Assembly: GCF_003641205.1 (NCBI RefSeq)
Contig: NZ_CP032762.1
Span: 3,472,001 to 3,536,000 of the forward strand
Origin: Rhodococcus sp. P1Y
Lineage (GTDB): Bacteria; Actinomycetota; Actinomycetes; Mycobacteriales; Mycobacteriaceae
Direction: 5' to 3'
DNA: 64,000 bases
Below the pieces are notes generated by a model. The model searched no databases. It was given only the letters and a program-made list of their open reading frames with translations, and was not told where the DNA came from. Shown one piece after another: positions 9,296 to 17,980 of this stretch (position 1 is the stretch's first letter; each line of letters starts with the position of its first letter). The position numbers and the translations under genes are program-made.

Positions 9296-9978
9296 TCGAC
9301 GCCGTCATCTTCGATTTTTCCGGCACGTTGTTCCGTCTCGACGAGGACGATTCGTGGTTCGACGGAGTCACCCACTCCGACGGCACGCCGGTGGACGGCC
9401 ATCACGCAGCCGAGCTGATGCGGCGTATGACGGCGCCGGTCGGGGAGGTCGTGGAGTTCGACGACGTCACCCGACACGCGTGGCGCAACCGCGACCTCGA
9501 CCCGGCACTGCATCGGCAGGCATACCTGCACGTGCTGCGCGAGTCGGGTGTCGATGACCCCAATCAGGCAGAATCGGTCTACGGCCGCGTCATCGACACG
9601 AAAAGTTGGACTCCGTACCCCGATACGGCCGAGGTCCTGAAGACGCTCGCGGCCAAGTCGATTCCAGTCTCGGTTCTGAGCAACATCCCGTTCGACATCA
9701 GGCCGGCGTTCGCCGATCTCGGTGTCGCCGAGCACGTCGCCGAGTTCGTGCTGTCCTTCGAGGTCGGTGTCGTCAAACCGGATCCAGAGATCTTCCGGCA
9801 TGCAGTCGAGAGGCTCGGCGTCGATCCCACCCGAACTCTGATGGTCGGCGACAGCGAGGAAGCCGACGGCGCCGCCCGGGCTATCGGTTGCACCTTTGCG
9901 CTCGTCGAGCCGATTGCGACTCAGCAGCGGCATACAGCGCTTCTCGACGCGTTGCGCGCAAACGGAGTCGACGTGTGA
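9292..9978 (+). CDS. HAD-superfamily hydrolase with a DxS nucleophile motif
   Basis: Cytosolic haloacid-dehalogenase-like protein of 228 residues with a helical cap between residues about 15 and 95. Motif I is [12 protein letters not shown]: the nucleophile Asp8 is present, but the second Asp of the usual DxD is Ser10. Motif II is SVLSNIPFD, motif III lysine is in [10 protein letters not shown], and motif IV is [12 protein letters not shown]. Loss of the acid/base aspartate is seen in dehalogenase-type and some phosphonatase-like HADs, so a plain phosphatase role should not be assumed. Overlaps on both sides (ATGA with chdC, GTGA with the molybdoenzyme) place it in the heme/molybdoenzyme operon. 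Its substrate is unknown. Confidence 0.85.
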   Translation: MIDAVIFDFSGTLFRLDEDDSWFDGVTHSDGTPVDGHHAAELMRRMTAPVGEVVEFDDVTRHAWRNRDLDPALHRQAYLHVLRESGVDDPNQAESVYGRVIDTKSWTPYPDTAEVLKTLAAKSIPVSVLSNIPFDIRPAFADLGVAEHVAEFVLSFEVGVVKPDPEIFRHAVERLGVDPTRTLMVGDSEEADGAARAIGCTFALVEPIATQQRHTALLDALRANGVDV

Positions 9979-12278
9979 GCGGTACACAGCACATGGCGCA
10001 CTGGGGCATGTACCGCGCCACGGCCGTCGACGGAGAAGTGACGGCTGTCGACCCCTACTCGGGCGACGCGCATCCCTCACCCGTATTGGGCAACGTTCCC
10101 GGATCGGTGCGTCACCGTTCTCGTGTGGCCGGACCTGCTGTTCGACGTGGTTGGTTGGAGGACGGTCCTGGACCCACCGATCGGCGCGGCAACGACCAAT
10201 ACGTACCCGTGAGCCACGACGAGCTGACCGAACTCCTGGCGGGCGAACTTCGCCGAGTCATCGACCGCTACGGCAACGAGGCAATCTACGGCGGTTCCTA
10301 CGGGTGGGCGAGCGCGGGCCGGTTCCATCACGCGCAGAGCCAGGTTCACCGCTTTCTCAACTGCCTCGGCGGATACACGCGGTCGGTCAACAGCTACTCG
10401 ACCGGCGCCACGGGTGTGATCATGCCGCACGTCGTGGGCGCCCACTGGAAGATGTTCTCGCGCTCCACATCCTGGGATGTCATTGCGCGCGCGACCGACC
10501 TGCTGGTGGCGTTCGGTGGCGTTCCGGTGAAGAACACCTCGGTCAATCACGGTGGCACATCGAACCATCCGACCCAATCCGCATTGGACGCACTGCGGGC
10601 GCGAGGCGGCAAGATCGTCACGATCAGCCCGCTGCGCAACGATATGCACGGTGCCGCGACCTGGCTCGCGCCCATTCCTGGATCCGACGTCGCTGTCATG
10701 CTCGGTCTCGCCTACGTCCTCGTCGACGAAAATCTCCACGATCGCGCGTTTCTGGACAAGTACACCGAAGGGTACGACGTTTTCGAACGGTATCTCCTCG
10801 GTCGATCCGATGGTGTTCCCAAGACTCCCGCCTGGGCGGCCGAGAAGTCGGGCCTCGAGGCGCAGGACATTGTGGAACTGGCGAGGACGATGGCCTCACG
10901 TCGCACCCTGATCACCGTCACCTGGTCGCTGCAACGGGTCAAGAGCGGCGAGCAGGCGCCGTGGATGGGCATCACCCTCGCCTCGATGCTCGGGCAGATC
11001 GGCGTTCCCGGTGGGGGATTCGGCCATGGCTACGGTTCGATGAACGAGCCGGGGCTCGGTCCGGTGCCGTATCCGCTGCCGACGCTGCCGCAGGGGCTCA
11101 ATCCGGTGACCACGCACATCCCGGTCGCTGCGATTGCAGATATGCTCCTCGGTCCCGGTACGGAATTCGATTACAACGGCAATCGCATGGTGTACCCGGA
11201 CATCAAGCTGGTGCACTGGGCAGGCGGGAATCCGTTTCACCACCATCAGGATCTCGGTCGGCTACGTCGCGCGTTCGGTCGGCCGGACACCATCGTCGTG
11301 CACGATCCATACTGGACGCCGATGGCGAAGCACGCCGATATAGTCGTCCCGTCGACCACGTCGCTCGAGCGAAACGACATCAGCTGCACCAGGAACGATC
11401 CGTTGCTCGTGGCGATGCAGCAGGCCGTCCCTCGCTATGCCGATTCGCGTGACGACTATGACACCTTCGCGGCGCTGGCCGACAAACTGGGAGTCGCAGA
11501 CACTTTCACGGAGGGCCGAGACTCGGGGGAGTGGGTGGAACACCTGTACGACCAGTGGCGCGGCTATCTGAAGACCGCTGGTGTGCACACACCGGCGTTC
11601 GAGGACTTCTGGATCGCAGGATCGGTGCGTATGGCCACCGAGGACGACCTGACGTTTCTTGCAGACTACCGAGAAGACCCCGTGCGCAATGCACTACGAA
11701 CTCCGAGCGGAAGAATCGAGATATTCTCCGAGGTTGTCGACGGTTTCGGTTACGAGGACTGTGTCGGGCATCCGGCGTGGTTCGAGCCCGTGGAATGGCT
11801 GAGCGGCGAACGGGCAGAGAAGTTCCCGCTGCACCTCATCGCCAACCAGCCACGGACACGGTTGCACAGTCAGCTCGATCACGGCGCCACGAGCCAGGCG
11901 TCGAAAGTCCGCGGCCGCGAGCCGATTCGACTGCACTCGGTGGCAGCTGCGGCTCGCGGTGTCGCCGACGGCGACGTGGTGACGGTGTTCAACGATCGCG
12001 GCGCATGCCTGGCGGGCGTCGTCGTGGACGACGGAATGCTCGAGAACGTCGTGCAATTGTCCACTGGGGCGTGGTACGACCCGCTTGATCCGTCCGACCC
12101 CGGATCGCTGTGCAAGCACGGCAACCCCAACGTCCTGACACCCGACGTGGGTGCGTCCTCGCTGTCGCAAGGCTGCACGGGCCAGCATGTACTCGTGCAG
12201 ATCGAACGCTACGACGGTGAGCTACCACCGATCACAGCGTTCGATCCGCCGCACTTCGTCGAGCGAAAAGGTCCCTAG
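9975..12278 (+). CDS. Cytoplasmic DMSO-reductase-family molybdoenzyme, biotin/methionine sulfoxide reductase type
   Basis: Molybdopterin oxidoreductase of 767 residues, most like BisC/TorZ/DMSO reductase. The segment YGGSYGWASAGRFHHAQSQ holds the Tyr109 and Trp111 found at the active site of R. sphaeroides DMSO reductase (114 and 116 there). The molybdenum-ligating serine is in SYSTGATGVIMPHVVG (Ser142, equivalent to 147), with the same offset of five. No N-terminal Fe-S cysteine motif and no twin-arginine signal are present, so the enzyme should be cytosolic and reduce a soluble S- or N-oxide. The GTG at 9975 overlaps the HAD stop; an ATG at 9993 is an alternative. The nearby msrB hints at methionine-sulfoxide repair (inference). 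Its 3' end overlaps the convergent htdZ gene by 4 bases. Confidence 0.85.
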   Translation: MSGTQHMAHWGMYRATAVDGEVTAVDPYSGDAHPSPVLGNVPGSVRHRSRVAGPAVRRGWLEDGPGPTDRRGNDQYVPVSHDELTELLAGELRRVIDRYGNEAIYGGSYGWASAGRFHHAQSQVHRFLNCLGGYTRSVNSYSTGATGVIMPHVVGAHWKMFSRSTSWDVIARATDLLVAFGGVPVKNTSVNHGGTSNHPTQSALDALRARGGKIVTISPLRNDMHGAATWLAPIPGSDVAVMLGLAYVLVDENLHDRAFLDKYTEGYDVFERYLLGRSDGVPKTPAWAAEKSGLEAQDIVELARTMASRRTLITVTWSLQRVKSGEQAPWMGITLASMLGQIGVPGGGFGHGYGSMNEPGLGPVPYPLPTLPQGLNPVTTHIPVAAIADMLLGPGTEFDYNGNRMVYPDIKLVHWAGGNPFHHHQDLGRLRRAFGRPDTIVVHDPYWTPMAKHADIVVPSTTSLERNDISCTRNDPLLVAMQQAVPRYADSRDDYDTFAALADKLGVADTFTEGRDSGEWVEHLYDQWRGYLKTAGVHTPAFEDFWIAGSVRMATEDDLTFLADYREDPVRNALRTPSGRIEIFSEVVDGFGYEDCVGHPAWFEPVEWLSGERAEKFPLHLIANQPRTRLHSQLDHGATSQASKVRGREPIRLHSVAAAARGVADGDVVTVFNDRGACLAGVVVDDGMLENVVQLSTGAWYDPLDPSDPGSLCKHGNPNVLTPDVGASSLSQGCTGQHVLVQIERYDGELPPITAFDPPHFVERKGP

Positions 12279-12733
12279 AAGACGATTCGGCTGATGATCT
12301 CGGCAACCAGCGCGGGCTTGTCCTCGCCTTCGATCTCGAGCGTGCAGGTTGCGACGATTTGCAGTGCGCCGCCGGATGCGGGGTCGACCGAGGTCAACGT
12401 GGTTTGAAGCCGCACATGTGACCCGACCTTGACCGGGTTGATGAAGCGAACTTTGTTCGACCCGTAGTTGATTCCGAGCTTGACGTTGTCGATGGTGTAG
12501 ATCTGCCAGTTCAGCATCGACACGAGCGAGAGACTCAGAAAGCCGTGTGCAATGGGCGCGCCGAACGGGCTTTCTTTCTTCGCCCGTTCGACGTCGACGT
12601 GAATCCACTGGTGATCACCTGTTGCGTCGGCGAAGGTGTTCACTCGCTCCTGGGTGATCTGAAGCCAGTCACTGGTTCCGAGGTCCTCGCCCACAGCGGC
12701 TTGGAGTTGTTCTGGTGACGTGAAAGTGCGCAT
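12275..12733 (-). CDS. htdZ: MaoC-like 3-hydroxyacyl-thioester dehydratase (HtdZ/Rv0130 type)
   Basis: Single hotdog-fold (R)-specific enoyl hydratase of 152 residues. The hydratase-2 motif is intact as FADATGDHQWIHVDVERA followed by PFGAPIAHGFLSLSL, with the Asp and His of the catalytic pair. It closely matches my memory of M. tuberculosis Rv0130, including the opening MRTF, which supports the ATG at 12733 over the GTG six bases upstream. A -10-like CATACT ends 6 bases before that ATG and no ribosome-binding site is seen, so the mRNA may be leaderless. Expected substrates are 3-hydroxyacyl-CoA or ACP thioesters. The stop overlaps the tail of the convergent molybdoenzyme gene. Confidence 0.87.
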   Translation of the reverse strand: MRTFTSPEQLQAAVGEDLGTSDWLQITQERVNTFADATGDHQWIHVDVERAKKESPFGAPIAHGFLSLSLVSMLNWQIYTIDNVKLGINYGSNKVRFINPVKVGSHVRLQTTLTSVDPASGGALQIVATCTLEIEGEDKPALVAEIISRIVF

Positions 12734-12765
12734 GGTCACAGTATGCCTGTACCCGCGGGACGGCT

Positions 12766-13191
12766 TCAGGCCGGTTTGTGCACCAGTGATATGGAGTTGA
12801 TGCAGTACCGCTGGTCGGTGGGCGTGGGGTAGCCCTCGCCCTCGAAGACGTGGCCCAGGTGGCTGTGGCAGTTCTTGCAGATGACCTCCACCCGGCGCAT
12901 TCCGAGCGAGTTGTCCTCGTTCAGGATGACCGCGTCGCTATCCGCCGGATCGAAGAAGGAAGGCCATCCGCAGTGGGATTCGAACTTCTCGGTGCTGCGA
13001 AACAGTTCGGCGCCGCAGGCGCGACACTCGTACACGCCCTCGGTCTTGGTGTCGGTGTACTCGCCGACGAACGGGCGTTCGGTGCCGGCCTCACGAAGTA
13101 CTGCGTACTCCTCGGGCGTCAGCTTCTCGCGCCATTCCGCTTCGGTGAGCGTTACCGCAGGGGCAGGATTCTTGTCGGTAGCTGAACTCAT
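12766..13191 (-). CDS. msrB: Peptide-methionine (R)-S-oxide reductase
   Basis: Zinc-containing MsrB of 141 residues that repairs methionine-R-sulfoxide in proteins using thioredoxin. The structural zinc site is two CxxC pairs, CRAC (Cys56, Cys59) and CKNC (Cys105, Cys108). The active-site motif RYCINSISL supplies the catalytic Cys130. Other family landmarks are HCGWPSFFDP and HLGHVFEGEG. No resolving cysteine near position 63 of the classic enzyme is apparent. It lies 18 bases downstream of aftC on the same strand, an order shared with M. tuberculosis (Rv2673-Rv2674, from memory). Confidence 0.95.
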   Translation of the reverse strand: MSSATDKNPAPAVTLTEAEWREKLTPEEYAVLREAGTERPFVGEYTDTKTEGVYECRACGAELFRSTEKFESHCGWPSFFDPADSDAVILNEDNSLGMRRVEVICKNCHSHLGHVFEGEGYPTPTDQRYCINSISLVHKPA

Positions 13192-13209
13192 GCCACCACG
13201 CTAATACGA

Positions 13210-14457
13210 TCAGGCGGTCTTCGTCGTCTTCCCAGGTAGAGAGTCTTCGAGCAGGTAATCGGGTTCGATTCCCTCGTCCAACCGTCCGTCCGCGCGGGCC
13301 GCCAGGTAGCGGCCTACGAGAACACCGAATATGACGATGATCAACAGCGCCCAACCGAACGTCGTCCTCAGGTAGTCCAACGCACGCCCGGGTTCGACCC
13401 ACCGACCGGACAGCCACCGATCTGCATTCATGAACCCGTAGATCGCAAGCCACGCAGGCCAATTCCGAATGAGCGAGTTCTTCAACACAACAGTCATCAG
13501 AAGCGGGAACAGCATCATCGAGTAGTACATCTGGCCGAGCGAGCCCAGCAGCCAATGTGCTGTGAGGATCAAGCCGGACGTGGTCGCGAAGAAAAAGAGG
13601 CGATCTTCTCGGCAGTAGCGATAGAGAAGCCAGAGTGACACCACCACCATGACCGCCAGCACTGCGCGAATACCCAGCGTCAGAACCTCGGGCATTCCGT
13701 AATAGCGTCCGTTGCCGACCACCGCGCTGTTGAAGTAGTCGCGGGTTTGCAACAGGTAGGGGACGGTGCGGTCGACGAAGTTCATCGGATCCACCGACAG
13801 CGGCCACGCGATCGCCATCATGACCACCGGAATTGCGATGGATGTGATGAACACCTTCCACTGCCGTGTCATGAGCGGAAGTAGGAGCAGTGGAGCGAGC
13901 ATCGGTTTGACGGCGAGAGTCAGCCCCATCGCGACACCGGCGGACAGATCCTTGCGGCTGAGCAGAAATCCGATGAATGCGACCTCGCCGAGCAGTACGA
14001 AACCATTGAAGTTGGTGAACACCAGGGTGTTCGTCACCGTCTCGCTCACGAATGCGGCGAGCAGAAGTGCAGGGGCAGCGACCGAATCGAGTCGAAAGCC
14101 AAAGATGCGCAGCAAGATGTACAGCGACACCAGAATGGCAATTGTGCTGGCAATGATGAACAACCACCGCGATCGCTCGGGATCGATCACCGCGAGCGGC
14201 GAGAGCAGCATCGTTGCGCTCGGTTGGTAGAGGTAATGCGGATCGACGGAATCGAAATTGGCCGTGTACACGGGCTGACGGTTCAAAAATGCCAGTGCCG
14301 CACTGTAGACGGGGTTGAAGTCGTTGGTGATGTCGCCGTTGACCGCCTTGATCACGACTCGATGAATGACGGTCATGATGGCGATGGGCCACAGAGCGAA
14401 CTTGATTACGTCGGCGGTCGTCCGCCCGGTACGCGGTTCGAGGAAGCTAAGTGACAC
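13210..14457 (-). CDS. aftC: Alpha-(1->3)-arabinofuranosyltransferase AftC (GT87 family)
   Basis: Polytopic GT-C glycosyltransferase of about 415 residues that branches the arabinan of arabinogalactan and lipoarabinomannan on the outer face of the membrane, using decaprenyl-phospho-arabinose. About ten hydrophobic helices are visible. The first external loop holds the acidic motif NGDITNDFNPVY (Asp42, Asp46) and DPHYLYQPSATMLLSPL, as in M. tuberculosis AftC (Rv2673). I choose the GTG at 14457: a -10 hexamer TACCGT (14464-14469) ends exactly 6 bases before it, fitting a leaderless message. A GTG at 14493 would add 12 residues. Its presence implies an arabinan-containing, mycolic-acid-type cell wall. 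Confidence 0.85.
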   Translation of the reverse strand: MSLSFLEPRTGRTTADVIKFALWPIAIMTVIHRVVIKAVNGDITNDFNPVYSAALAFLNRQPVYTANFDSVDPHYLYQPSATMLLSPLAVIDPERSRWLFIIASTIAILVSLYILLRIFGFRLDSVAAPALLLAAFVSETVTNTLVFTNFNGFVLLGEVAFIGFLLSRKDLSAGVAMGLTLAVKPMLAPLLLLPLMTRQWKVFITSIAIPVVMMAIAWPLSVDPMNFVDRTVPYLLQTRDYFNSAVVGNGRYYGMPEVLTLGIRAVLAVMVVVSLWLLYRYCREDRLFFFATTSGLILTAHWLLGSLGQMYYSMMLFPLLMTVVLKNSLIRNWPAWLAIYGFMNADRWLSGRWVEPGRALDYLRTTFGWALLIIVIFGVLVGRYLAARADGRLDEGIEPDYLLEDSLPGKTTKTA

Positions 14458-14463
14458 CGGAGA

Positions 14464-14469
14464 ACGGTA
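14464..14469 (-). promoter_or_regulatory. -10 element of a probable leaderless promoter for aftC
   Basis: The leftward strand reads TACCGT followed by six bases and then the GTG at 14457. This matches TAnnnT at leaderless spacing, and no ribosome-binding site is present. Confidence 0.4.
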
Positions 14470-14525
14470 CCTTGACGGCTTCGCGCCGATCACCGAGCAC
14501 CCCGGCCGCTACCCGGCGGTAACTC

Positions 14526-16091
14526 CTACGCTGGGCACACGCTGCCGTCGGCAGGTAACGACGCATCGTCGGCGTAGATGGCAGCAGCCGACTGTGTGCA
14601 CTGCGATCCGCCGAGCGCCGGATGTCCCGAGCCCTGCCACGTCATGGCAGCGGACTTCGTCCCCGTCGTGGCGATCAAGCCGGTCACACTGGAGAAGCCG
14701 CCGTTGCCTACCACCGGGTCGGCGGCCGCACTGAAAAGCAGAACCGGAATCGGTAGTGACGAAGGAAGCGGTGCCGCGGGCGCGGTGGGCCACGACGAGC
14801 ACGCCAGCGCAGTCAACGCGGCATCGATACCGAAGATCGGGTAGAGCTGCGACCAGGAAGTACTAGCGCCGCGGACCGATTCCGGTGACGGCCAACCCTG
14901 GCCGTCGGTGCAGCGGGCAACGAACTGGCCGTCGGTGCCGTATGCACTGGCTGCTCGCGTCGTGAGATCGGTCAGCGCAGCGGTGTTCCCTGAGCGCGCC
15001 GCCGACAGAGTCTCGGACAACCGAAGGGCGCGCTGGGACGGATCGCCGGTCGACGACGCCAGAGCGTAGGCGATGCCGTCCAGAAGCGCGTGTGTCGATA
15101 TCGGCCCGAGTGCGCCGCTCGCCGATCGCGTCAGCAATTCGGACACGGCAGCTCGTGGATCGTCGCCGAGAGTGCAGTCGAGAGCGATGCAACGCTGAGC
15201 AAAGGCGGCGAAGGCAGCCTCACGGCCCTGCGTCTTCTGCTCCGCGGCGGCCAGTTGGTCGGCACCGATTCCAGTCGGCGAGTCGAGGACGAGACGCGCA
15301 AGCCGGTCCGGATACGCAGCGGCGTACGCAAGAGCCGTCGACGCGCCGTTGCCGGTTCCGATGATCCCGAGAGCGTCGACGCCCCACAGCATGCGGAGTT
15401 GCTCCAGGTCGTCGGCAGCGTAGGACGCGGAGAAGGCCAACTCCTGGGGCTGAAGCAAGTCGGTACATTCGATCGTCGCATCTCGACCCGCGGTGACCGC
15501 GCGGTCCACGGCGTCGCCGCCCGATCGCTCGAATTGGCCGAGGTCGGCCAGAGCCTTTCGTGCGTCCACCTTGGTGCAGTCGACAGCGGCAGATCTACCG
15601 ATTCCGCGTCGGTCCACTGCCACGATCGGATGCGAAGCGAGAAGAGTTGTTCCTTGCCCTGCTGCCATGTCGGCAAGGGTTTCGATGGACGGACGGTCGG
15701 ATCCCGAGGTCAGCACGAGTGGAGCGGCGTCGGCGGGCGTCCGGTCGAGTCTGGCGCGCATGGCGCCGACCGAGAACGACCCGAACATCTCTCCTGACGC
15801 GTCTACGGGTGCCTCGAAGTCTGCGCACTCGAGGATCACACCCGGAGTTCGGGGGGTGTAGCCATACCGACCGAGAGTGTCGGCGGTGCAATCGCGCCAC
15901 GGCAGGTCGGTGACCGGAACCTGCAACGGAGGCACGGCCGGCTCCGCGTCCTGGCCGTCGGTCTCGGCGGGGCGGCCAGGGGAATTCTGCTCGACGGCGA
16001 CGTCGGGTCGACCCGACGGACCTGCTCCACACGCCGCTGCCGACAGGGACAGGCATACGACGGACACGAGCAGCGATCGTTTCAGCGTCAC
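14526..16091 (-). CDS. Secreted lipoprotein of the alpha/beta-hydrolase peptidase family (Rv2672-like)
   Basis: Exported protein of 521 residues with a lipoprotein signal: positively charged MTLKR, a hydrophobic core and the lipobox LSAAAC (lipidated Cys21). A Pro/Asp-rich linker follows. The hydrolase fold shows the nucleophile elbow GTGNGAS (Ser251), the acid in LLFSAAADPVVG and the catalytic histidine in GSGHPALGG. The C-terminal domain has the layout of tripeptidyl/prolyl aminopeptidases (SCCaMK/TAP family). The same gene, annotated as a possible secreted protease, sits next to aftC in M. tuberculosis. Likely substrates are peptides in the cell envelope, but specificity cannot be read from the sequence. 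It lies 68 bases upstream of the aftC start, on the same strand. Confidence 0.85.
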   Translation of the reverse strand: MTLKRSLLVSVVCLSLSAAACGAGPSGRPDVAVEQNSPGRPAETDGQDAEPAVPPLQVPVTDLPWRDCTADTLGRYGYTPRTPGVILECADFEAPVDASGEMFGSFSVGAMRARLDRTPADAAPLVLTSGSDRPSIETLADMAAGQGTTLLASHPIVAVDRRGIGRSAAVDCTKVDARKALADLGQFERSGGDAVDRAVTAGRDATIECTDLLQPQELAFSASYAADDLEQLRMLWGVDALGIIGTGNGASTALAYAAAYPDRLARLVLDSPTGIGADQLAAAEQKTQGREAAFAAFAQRCIALDCTLGDDPRAAVSELLTRSASGALGPISTHALLDGIAYALASSTGDPSQRALRLSETLSAARSGNTAALTDLTTRAASAYGTDGQFVARCTDGQGWPSPESVRGASTSWSQLYPIFGIDAALTALACSSWPTAPAAPLPSSLPIPVLLFSAAADPVVGNGGFSSVTGLIATTGTKSAAMTWQGSGHPALGGSQCTQSAAAIYADDASLPADGSVCPA

Positions 16092-16104
16092 GGTGCGAGG
16101 CTAT

Positions 16105-16917
16105 CTACTTGTGCCCAGCTGCTGCGGCCGACCCGTCCCGGTGTTTGACCCACCTGGTCAGAACAGTGCCGTCGTCGTCGGCCAACACGTGCGCCCGAGT
16201 CATTCGGCGGATCGAGGACGACGCCGAGTGGGAGATCCTGCCCGCGGTGCCTGCGACGAAGACCGGGGAAGTCGTGATGCACACGTCGTCCACGGCGTCG
16301 TCGGTGAGCAACTGGCCGAAGACGCCGGGTCCGCCTTCGCAGAGGATGCGGTGCAAGCCGAGCGTGTTCAACGACTCCACGATCGACGCGGTCGTGACCG
16401 AGTCGCCTGGCGTGGCGACGACGCGTGCGCCCGTCGCCGCCAAGGATCTCCTGGCGTCCTCCGGGGCGGAGGTCGTGGTGAGAACGACGGGCGGAACCAC
16501 GGTGTCGGTGAAGGCACGAGAAGTCGGGTCCAGATTCGCCGACGCGGTGACGATGACGAGGGGTGCCGTCTCGGACTGACCCCGCTCGGTTCGTCTGGCC
16601 ACGGTCTCGGCCGGGAAGGTGACGCCGCCGTAATTCTCGGCCCGGACCGTCCCTGCCCCCACGAGAACTGCGTCCGCCAACGACCGAAGAACCGAGAACA
16701 CCACCTTGTCGGATGGGGTCCCCAGACCAGCGGAAACACCGTCAGCGGTCACTGCACCGTCGATGCTGGCCACGAAGTTGGCCCGGATCCACGGGCGTCT
16801 CGGGCGGGGTGGGTATGCGTACAGGCGGGCGAGGTCGGTGTCAGCCAGGGGGCCTTTCCCTACGCGTGACACATCGCTCTCGGATGTGAAGTAGGTCGCA
16901 ATATCCAGTAGCTGCAT
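16105..16917 (-). CDS. RibD C-terminal-domain reductase (Rv2671-like)
   Basis: NADPH-dependent reductase of 270 residues with the dihydrofolate-reductase-like fold of the RibD C-terminal domain, but without the N-terminal deaminase domain of true RibD. Visible landmarks are RPWIRANFVASIDGAVTADG, SDKVVFSVLRSLADAVLVGAGTVRAENYG and ILCEGGPGVFGQLL near the C-terminus. The M. tuberculosis counterpart Rv2671 can reduce dihydrofolate and confers para-aminosalicylate resistance when overexpressed; a bona fide riboflavin role is uncertain. It begins at an ATG with a TTATCT -10-like hexamer just upstream, and shares a 34-base divergent region with the ZapE-type gene. Confidence 0.85.
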   Translation of the reverse strand: MQLLDIATYFTSESDVSRVGKGPLADTDLARLYAYPPRPRRPWIRANFVASIDGAVTADGVSAGLGTPSDKVVFSVLRSLADAVLVGAGTVRAENYGGVTFPAETVARRTERGQSETAPLVIVTASANLDPTSRAFTDTVVPPVVLTTTSAPEDARRSLAATGARVVATPGDSVTTASIVESLNTLGLHRILCEGGPGVFGQLLTDDAVDDVCITTSPVFVAGTAGRISHSASSSIRRMTRAHVLADDDGTVLTRWVKHRDGSAAAAGHK

Positions 16918-16939
16918 AAGGTAGATAACACCACGTCGT

Positions 16940-16945
16940 TAGGCT
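16940..16945 (+). promoter_or_regulatory. -10 element of a probable leaderless promoter for the ZapE-type gene
   Basis: TAGGCT lies exactly six bases before the ATG at 16952. No Shine-Dalgarno is present. The 34-base gap to the divergent reductase gene must hold both promoters back to back. Confidence 0.4.
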
Positions 16946-16951
16946 CGGCCA

Positions 16952-17968
16952 ATGCCCGCACGTCTTGTCGATCGAAATCCCGTCGTTCCGTCCGATCAAC
17001 TGATCGCTCAGATGGTTCCACCGGCCATGTTCGACGATGTCAGCTTCGCCTCGTACATCCCCGATCCGAACGAGCCGAGCCAGGCCGAGGCAGTGCGTAA
17101 GGCCGAGGAGTTCTCGCAGAAGGTCGGCAAGATTCGCAGCAAGGGCAGCAAGCGCGGCCTGTTCGGGAAGAAGGCGCCCGCCACCGGTCTCGGTCTGTAC
17201 CTCGACGGCGGATTCGGTGTCGGCAAGACCCACCTTCTCGCGTCGATCTTTCACAGTGTCCCCGAGCCGAAAGCTTTCGGTACGTTCGTCGAACTGACCC
17301 ACGTCGTCGGCGCGCTCGGCTTCAATAAGGCCCTGGAGGAATTGTCGAACCACAGCGTGCTGTGTATCGACGAGTTCGAGCTCGACGATCCAGGCGACAC
17401 GATGCTCGTCTCCCGGCTGCTGTCGGAGCTCTCGGCGCGCGGCGTGTCGATCGTTGCCACGTCGAACACACTTCCCGGCCAACTGGGGGAGGGACGTTTC
17501 GCTGCCGAGGACTTCATGCGCGAGATCAAGAAGCTCGGCTCGATCTTCGAGTCCATTCGTGTCGATGGTCCCGACTACCGACACCGCGATCTGCCGCCTG
17601 CCCCCGATCCCACGTCCGAGGACGAACTGATCGAGCGCGCGGGCCGGATCGAGGGAGCCACTCTCGACGATTTCGACGAGTTGCTGGCGCACCTGAGCAC
17701 GCTGCATCCTTCCAGGTACGGCAAACTCCTCGACGGTGTGCAAGCTGTGTTCTGGAAGAACGTACATCCGGCGTCGGACCAGGCAGTTGCGCTGCGCCTC
17801 GTGGTTCTCGCAGACCGCCTCTACGACGCGAGCATCCCGGTGACGTCCTCGGGCGCGAAGCTCGACGAAATCTTCACCGAAGAGATGTTGGCGGGCGGCT
17901 ACCGCAAGAAGTACCTGCGTGCCACTTCCCGACTACTCGCTCTGTCGCGGTTCGCCGCGGTGGGCTGA
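16952..17968 (+). CDS. zapE: ZapE/AFG1-family P-loop ATPase
   Basis: AFG1-like ATPase of 338 residues. The Walker A motif is GGFGVGKT (86-93), Walker B is VLCIDEFEL (Asp140-Glu141), and sensor-like SIVATSNTLP follows, then the AFG1 segments FIREIKK-like DFMREIKKLGSIFESI and DYRH. In E. coli ZapE associates with the Z-ring under oxidative or low-oxygen stress; in mitochondria Afg1 handles respiratory-chain proteins. The role in Actinobacteria is not established. It is the Rv2670c-type gene, here divergent from the RibD-like reductase as in mycobacteria. The start is the ATG with an immediately upstream leaderless-type -10. Confidence 0.87.
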   Translation: MPARLVDRNPVVPSDQLIAQMVPPAMFDDVSFASYIPDPNEPSQAEAVRKAEEFSQKVGKIRSKGSKRGLFGKKAPATGLGLYLDGGFGVGKTHLLASIFHSVPEPKAFGTFVELTHVVGALGFNKALEELSNHSVLCIDEFELDDPGDTMLVSRLLSELSARGVSIVATSNTLPGQLGEGRFAAEDFMREIKKLGSIFESIRVDGPDYRHRDLPPAPDPTSEDELIERAGRIEGATLDDFDELLAHLSTLHPSRYGKLLDGVQAVFWKNVHPASDQAVALRLVVLADRLYDASIPVTSSGAKLDEIFTEEMLAGGYRKKYLRATSRLLALSRFAAVG

Positions 17969-17980
17969 CAGCAGCGAAAC

